DNA from: Actinophytocola oryzae
Lineage (GTDB): Bacteria; Actinomycetota; Actinomycetes; Mycobacteriales; Pseudonocardiaceae
Length of the DNA stretch: 64,000 nucleotides
Direction: 5' to 3'
NCBI RefSeq assembly: GCF_004364325.1
Contig: NZ_SOCP01000025.1
Location: 1-64,000 of the forward strand
The position numbers and the translations under genes were made by a program. Shown in pieces: positions 60,135 through 64,000 of the stretch (positions are counted from its first letter, which is position 1; each line of letters starts with the position of its first letter). The notes below the pieces were generated by a model that searched no databases, was not told the DNA's origin, and worked only from the letters and a program-made list of their open reading frames with translations.

Positions 60135-61094
60135 TCATGCGGCCGGAAGCTGTGGCCACAGCGCCTCGGCCAGGGCGCGTGCTGCCGTGCAGGCCGCGGT
60201 CGCCTGTCCTGGCGGCATGTGGACGTACACGCTCGCCAGTTCGACCTGGTCGGCCACGCCCGGCACCTCCGTGAACGGGATGTGCCCGGTCTCCACCGTG
60301 CAGTAGGACCGTTCCGGCAGGTCGACCGGATTCGTCGCCGTCGGGCGGCCGGCTACGGGTTGCGACGTGGCGGGAGGCCGGCCTGCGCCGAAGGCGACCA
60401 CCACGCCGGCGCCTTCCCTTGCCCAGCGGCACTTGTGTTTGCCCGGGTAGTCGTACGGCTTGCGCATTCCCGTGAGGCCGGGGACCGCTGCGACGTCCTC
60501 GTCGGTGATCAGCCCGCAGGGATCGAGTGTCACGAACGAGTTGAGCGCGGGTTCGCGGTGCGTGACGTGCCCGTCGAGCACCACCTGGATGACGTGGTTC
60601 ATGGCGGCTTCGGCGATTTCGCAGGTGTCGGCGTCGTTCGGGGACTCGTAGGCGTACACCTCCACGGTGATGCCGTCCGGGAACACCAGTAACTGCGCGC
60701 ACGTCGACCCATCGGGGCGCTGACCCACCCACAGTCCGCGCTCCACGTCTCGCTGGTGGTCCATCTCCGGGAGGGTCGCCAGTTCTTCCAGCAGACCAAC
60801 ATTGACGGTCACCGAGCGGTCGTCCGCTGTCTCCACCAGGATCGTGCAATAGTCGAGTGTCAGCTCGGGTTCGCCGTACCTGGCACTGCCGACGGTGTCG
60901 AACGCCGACGGGTCGGTCAGCGAGCACGGCGCGACCGTGGTGAGGTCCTCGAACACCGACGTGGCCGTCAGTTCCTTCGGCTCCGGCAGAGTTTCACCGG
61001 CCGTCGGCATGCCCCCGTAGCGCGACGTGCACGCGGACAGCGCCATCAACGCCACGACGGCGATGACCCGAGGTAGGACTGCCGGTTTGCTCAC
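60135..61094 (-). CDS. DUF3558-like lipoprotein
   Basis: A 319-aa exported lipoprotein with signal MSKPAVLPRVIAVVALMALSAC (lipobox LSAC). Two similar halves each carry a Cys-containing motif (TVAPCSLTDPSAFDTVG... and TLDPCGLITDEDVAAVPG), the DUF3558 pattern common in actinomycetes. Function unknown. It precedes the HAD gene by 82 bp on the same strand. Confidence 0.8.
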   Translation of the reverse strand: MSKPAVLPRVIAVVALMALSACTSRYGGMPTAGETLPEPKELTATSVFEDLTTVAPCSLTDPSAFDTVGSARYGEPELTLDYCTILVETADDRSVTVNVGLLEELATLPEMDHQRDVERGLWVGQRPDGSTCAQLLVFPDGITVEVYAYESPNDADTCEIAEAAMNHVIQVVLDGHVTHREPALNSFVTLDPCGLITDEDVAAVPGLTGMRKPYDYPGKHKCRWAREGAGVVVAFGAGRPPATSQPVAGRPTATNPVDLPERSYCTVETGHIPFTEVPGVADQVELASVYVHMPPGQATAACTAARALAEALWPQLPAA

Positions 61095-61185
61095 GCCCCA
61101 TTTTCTCCCCTACGCGGACCGAATTACGCACGTGGGCGCGAACATTTCGGAATGTTCCAGGTAAAGGTGAGCGATGCGTGACGCG

Positions 61186-61740
61186 CTATCCCTCCGCGGC
61201 GAGCTGACCGCACGCGGCGGCAATCTCCTGACCTCGCGTGTCGCGGACCGTGCAGGCGACGCCGCCCTCGTTGACGCGGCGGACGAACTCGCGCTCCACC
61301 GGCTTCGGGGACGCGTCCCACTTCGAGCCCGGCGTCGGGTTCAGCGGGATCACGTTCACGTGGCCAGCTGCGCCAGGTGCTTGCGCAACCGCTTCGCCAG
61401 GAGGTCGGCCCGCCACGGCTGGTCGTTCACGTCGCGGATCAGGGCGTACTCGATCGACACGCGACGGCCGGACGTGTCCGCGTAGTACCGCGCCGCCTCC
61501 AGCACCTCGTCGACCGACCAGCGGTTGTTCACCGGGACGAGGGTGTCGCGTAGTTCGTCGTCCGGGGTGTGCAGGGATACGGCCAGGCGGACCTGCATCT
61601 TCTCGTCCGCCAGCTTGCGGATCGCCGGCGCCAGGCCGACCGTCGAGACCGTCACCGAACGCTGTGAGATGCCCAGGCCGGAGGGTGCCGGCTCCGTGAT
61701 CCGCCGCACCGCGGCGACCACGCGCTTGTAGTTCGCCAGC
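61186..61740 (-). pseudogene. rlmN: rlmN 3' fragment 1 (frameshifted)
   Basis: Encodes the C-terminal part of 23S rRNA A2503 methyltransferase from PLANYKRVVAAVRRITEP through VSLHTPDDELRDTLVPVNNRW and VSIEYALIRDVNDQ to the family end VRDTRGQEIAAACGQLAAEG. A one-base deletion near 61370 breaks HLAQL-HVNVIPLNP. The N-terminal half with the radical-SAM cysteines is missing: homology begins at the GEPLANYK motif. Not functional. Confidence 0.85.
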
Positions 61741-61772
61741 GGTTCACCCCCGACAACGCACTTACAACGATC
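61741..61772 (-). repeat. 32-bp boundary sequence at rlmN fragment 1
   Basis: GGTTCACCCC then CGACAACGCA and CTTACAACGATC. It matches 63894-63925 at 30 of 32 positions, better than the adjoining rlmN-derived DNA. Beyond it the two loci share nothing. It may be an attachment-site remnant. Confidence 0.65.
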
Positions 61773-61805
61773 TCTGACGGGACATTTGCCCTGGTCATTC
61801 TAGGT

Positions 61806-62150
61806 TCAGAGCCCGAGAACCTGCCGCAGCCCCGAGTCCACCGCACGCATCAACGCCGCGGACACCTGCCCAACCGCGCCGGTCAGCTCATCCTTGTCCA
61901 GCGTGACCAACGCCGTCACATTCACCACCGAATCACGCGGAAGCCCTGCCGCGCCCGCAGGCACGAACACATTCCCCGGTGCGGCACCCAGCCGCGTGTT
62001 GGACGTGAGAACCGCGACCAGCACCGTCGCAAGCCGGCTTTGGTTATAGGGATCCGACTGGATCACCAGCACCGGGCGACGCTTGGCCGGCCGGGAACCG
62101 ACCGCCTCGCCAAGATCTACCCAATGCACACTTCCCCGTTCGATCACCAC
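61806..62150 (-). CDS. mazF: MazF-family mRNA interferase toxin
   Basis: A 114-aa PemK/MazF protein. VIERGSVHWVDLGEAVGSRPAKRRPVLVIQSDPYNQSRLATVLVAVLTSNTRLGAAPGNVFV and SVVNVTALVTLDKDEL give the usual SH3-like fold with RGSVHWVDL at the start. The start overlaps the antitoxin stop by 7 bp. It lies between two rlmN fragments and looks intact. Confidence 0.93.
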   Translation of the reverse strand: MVIERGSVHWVDLGEAVGSRPAKRRPVLVIQSDPYNQSRLATVLVAVLTSNTRLGAAPGNVFVPAGAAGLPRDSVVNVTALVTLDKDELTGAVGQVSAALMRAVDSGLRQVLGL

Positions 62151-62389
62151 TCGTCGTCCGTCTGCGCCAACCGGTGACGCCCCGCAGCGACCGCGGCCTC
62201 GGCGGAGTCATCCTCACCGATCATCGCAAGCGCCGCATCAATATCGCTGGTCAACGACTCAGCCCGCAGATGATCAAGGTAGTACTGTGCCGCACGGGTG
62301 TAGAACTCCGACCGGCTGACGCCAAGCTCCCCAGCACACTGCTCAACCTGGGCGAAAGTCCCGTCAGGCACCGAAATCGCAGTCTTCAT
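62144..62389 (-). CDS. mazE: MazE-type ribbon-helix-helix antitoxin
   Basis: An 81-aa protein. MKTAISVPDGTFAQVEQCAGELGVSRSEFYTRAAQYYLDHL is a ribbon-helix-helix DNA-binding domain, and the acidic C-terminus would bind MazF. Direct repeats GTATAAC lie 8 bp upstream. Confidence 0.92.
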   Translation of the reverse strand: MKTAISVPDGTFAQVEQCAGELGVSRSEFYTRAAQYYLDHLRAESLTSDIDAALAMIGEDDSAEAAVAAGRHRLAQTDDEW

Positions 62390-62396
62390 GAACTGA

Positions 62397-62413
62397 GTAT
62401 AACTCGGTATAAC
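62397..62413. promoter_or_regulatory. mazEF operator/promoter repeats
   Basis: Two GTATAAC heptamers separated by TCG. On the minus strand they read GTTATAC-CGA-GTTATAC followed by TC, giving a TATACT -10 just before the mazE ATG. Probably the autoregulatory site with a very short leader. Confidence 0.5.
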
Positions 62414-62433
62414 AGCTGTGGCGACTCTCCCTC

Positions 62434-62548
62434 TGCCTTCGGCGGCGGGCTGCCCACAGGCGGCGGCGATCTCCTGGCCACGGGTGTCGCGGACCGTGCG
62501 GGCACGCCCTCGGCGTTCACCTGCCGCACGAATTCCCGCTCCGCCGGA
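62434..62548 (-). pseudogene. rlmN: rlmN 3' fragment 2 (about 115 bp)
   Basis: Minus-strand sequence encodes PAEREFVRQVNAEG, then after a frameshift TVRDTRGQEIAAACGQ-AAEG, the end of RlmN. It parallels the last part of the fragments at 61186 and 63350. The stop codon is lost. It lies between mazE and the DUF2786 fragment. Confidence 0.75.
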
Positions 62549-62587
62549 TGGCGGCAGATATCCACCCAGTGATCGCGCCGCGATGGT

Positions 62588-63088
62588 TCACGCGTTGATC
62601 GCGTCGCGCTCGACGGTCAGGTCGGCACGGTCTGCAGCGGCACGGCCGGCCTGCCAGCCGGCTCCGTTGGTGACGGACACCGAGCGTTGCACGGTGTGGC
62701 TGAACATCGCCGCGAAGGTCTCCTCGACCACGCGGGACCGCTTGGCCAGCACCGGTAGCAGCCGGGCGTCCTCGGCCGGGGCGTGTGCACGGGTACCGGC
62801 GTCGTCGAGACGCTCACCGATTCGTGTGGCGTAGGCGACGAGGTAGGACTGCCGGAACGACCGGGTCCGCGACGTTCCGGCGCGGGTGACCTGGCTGCCC
62901 TCGGCGACCATCGTGCGGGTGGCCTGCACCAGCAGGGAGGTGCTCAGCAGTTCGGTGATCTCCAGGTCCATCTCCTCTCCCACGACGGCGAGCAACCCCA
63001 GCTTCGAGTAGAAGACGGTTCTGCACCGGTTGGCCCGCGCGATGGCCGCCACCAGATGAGACTTAGCGTCCACGTACGGGCTGTCCAA
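62588..63088 (-). pseudogene. DUF2786-protein C-terminal fragment
   Basis: About 166 codons resembling the C-terminal part of actinobacterial DUF2786 proteins: DSPYVDAKSHLVAAIARANRCRTVFYSKLGL, ELLSTSLLVQATRTMVAEGSQVTRAGTSRTRSFRQSYLVAYATRIGERL. The N-terminal DUF2786 domain itself is absent and the first in-frame codon is a TTG without a ribosome site, so this is probably a broken gene. 63089-63349 holds nothing recognisable. Confidence 0.65.
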
Positions 63089-63349
63089 CCAGAGCCCGTG
63101 ACGCGAGCACCCTGGGGCTGCGTGTAATCATGATCGCGGACGCCAACGCGGCACGACGCGACGAGACCCCGACGCCACGCTGCACACCATCTATCGGACA
63201 TTCGGAGATATGCGTCCCACCTCCGACGTGATCACGATGATCACAGAGAGCCCAACCTCGTGATTCATCTGGGAACGAACCTTCTGCCGCGAGTCGGGCG
63301 GTGTGCTCAGCCGGATGCCACGCCCATGGCAACATGAGAACGCGGCCAG

Positions 63350-63893
63350 CTACCCCTCGGCGGCGAGCTGCCCACACGCGGCAGCGATCTCCTGACCACG
63401 AGTGTCACGCACCGTACACGCCACTCCCCCAGCATTCACCCGACGCACGAACTCCCGCTCCGCCGGCTTCGGCGACGCATCCCACTCCGAACCCTGGCGA
63501 ATCACATTCACATGCACCAACTGCCCCAGATGCTGACGCAACCGCTTCGCCAACAAATCCGCACGCCACAGCTGATCATTCACATCCCTGATCAGGGCAT
63601 ACCCGATCGAAACACGGGCGGCCCGACACGTCCGCGTAGTACCGCGCCGCTTCCAGGACCTCTTCCACCGGCCAGCGGTTGTTCACCGGCACCAGGGTGT
63701 CACGCCACTCGCCATCCGGCGTGTGCAGCGACACCGCCAACCGGACCTGCATCCGCTCGTCGGCCAGCTTCCGGATCGCTGGCGCCAAACCCACCGTCGA
63801 CACCGTCACTGCCGTCGCGAAATCCCAAAACCACTAGGAGCAGGATCAGTGATTCTCCGTATCGCCGCGACTACTCTCCGAATTGAGGCTAAG
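63350..63893 (-). pseudogene. rlmN: rlmN 3' fragment 3 (frameshifted, more decayed)
   Basis: Same RlmN region as fragment 1: TVSTVGLAPAIRKLADERMQVRLAVSLHTPDGEWRDTLVPVNNRW, then after a one-base insertion near 63625 the frame resumes as NDQLWRADLLAKRLRQHLGQLVHVNVI and runs to VRDTRGQEIAAACGQLAAEG. The 5' 80 bp align to fragment 1 only with many substitutions. The 32-bp boundary sequence follows at 63894. Confidence 0.82.
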
Positions 63894-63925
63894 GGTTCAC
63901 CCCTGACAACACACTTACAACGATC
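63894..63925 (-). repeat. 32-bp boundary sequence at rlmN fragment 3
   Basis: Second copy of the boundary at 61741-61772, differing at two positions. The last 75 bp of the window after it show no gene. Confidence 0.65.
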
Positions 63926-64000
63926 ACGTGGTCAGTCGCCAGCCGCAGGGCCGTACCACTGTAATGCCTGACCAGTCACTGCCGCGATGCGCTCGAAGTC

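Noticed and set aside
1..64000. tRNA or rRNA genes
   Set aside because: No cloverleaf-like segment with a T-loop GGTTCGA pattern in the right setting was found in the intergenic regions; the GGTTCA at rlmN boundaries is not part of a tRNA fold.

Overview
The window is GC-rich DNA from an actinomycete. A mycothione reductase, a DUF2631 membrane protein, an AftB-like DDAYITFRY glycosyltransferase and frequent GTG starts point to Actinomycetota. The core genes proS, cysG, mtr, map, penicillin-binding lipoprotein, DUF4081-type acetyltransferase, ispG, rseP/rip1, dxr and DUF2631 stand in the same relative order as their Mycobacterium tuberculosis counterparts (Rv2845c to Rv2876). The two secreted trypsins, the giant RHS protein and the style of repeats suggest a Pseudonocardiaceae member such as Lentzea, Saccharothrix or Actinosynnema. 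That last placement is inference.

Layout. 0-8.6 kb: proS, mtnA, a VOC protein, a RIO kinase, a DEAD-box helicase with a long leader, cysG and a secreted trypsin. 8.8-15.4 kb: one tightly overlapping minus-strand operon, a Liv-type ABC importer with an acyl-CoA ligase between its permease and ATPase genes. 15.5-22.6 kb: bioF, small enzymes, a second trypsin, an M15 peptidase, a TetR/peroxiredoxin-like divergent pair, an M48 peptidase and a PEBP protein. 22.6-30.9 kb: mtr, an orphan solute-binding lipoprotein beside a NIT-domain histidine kinase, cobQ, a hydrolase, and arsR/arsM. 30.9-40.4 kb: map, a MecA-like PBP, acetyltransferase, ispG, rseP, dxr and DUF2631, covering N-terminal Met removal, cell wall, MEP isoprenoid pathway and regulated intramembrane proteolysis. 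40.5-47.1 kb: a sugar isomerase/oxidoreductase pair, TetR, HxlR/MFS, a RelBE pair and an AftB-like GT-C enzyme. 47.2-59.2 kb: a secreted lectin-like propeller protein, and a 3060-residue RHS toxin with a deaminase tip and SUKH-type immunity protein. 59.5-64 kb: a decayed region with a HAD protein, a DUF3558-like lipoprotein, MazEF, a DUF2786 fragment and three broken copies of the 3' part of rlmN.

The most unusual structure is a 138-bp repeat family at three loci (1-169, 21562-21893, 33608-34298). Each unit is a whole number of codons, contains a hairpin whose arms change in a compensatory way, and ends in a ribosome-binding-site plus ATG. At one locus this supplies the start codon of the M48 peptidase; at another, read antisense, it supplies the last codons and stop of proS. 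A second striking structure is the set of rlmN fragments, two of which share a 32-bp boundary that looks like a scar of repeated integration.

Many intergenic regions carry readable operators: palindromes at the liv promoter, two 20-bp ArsR boxes, a TetR operator, paired HxlR boxes around an apparently leaderless MFS start, and LacI-like plus unknown palindromes before the sugar isomerase.
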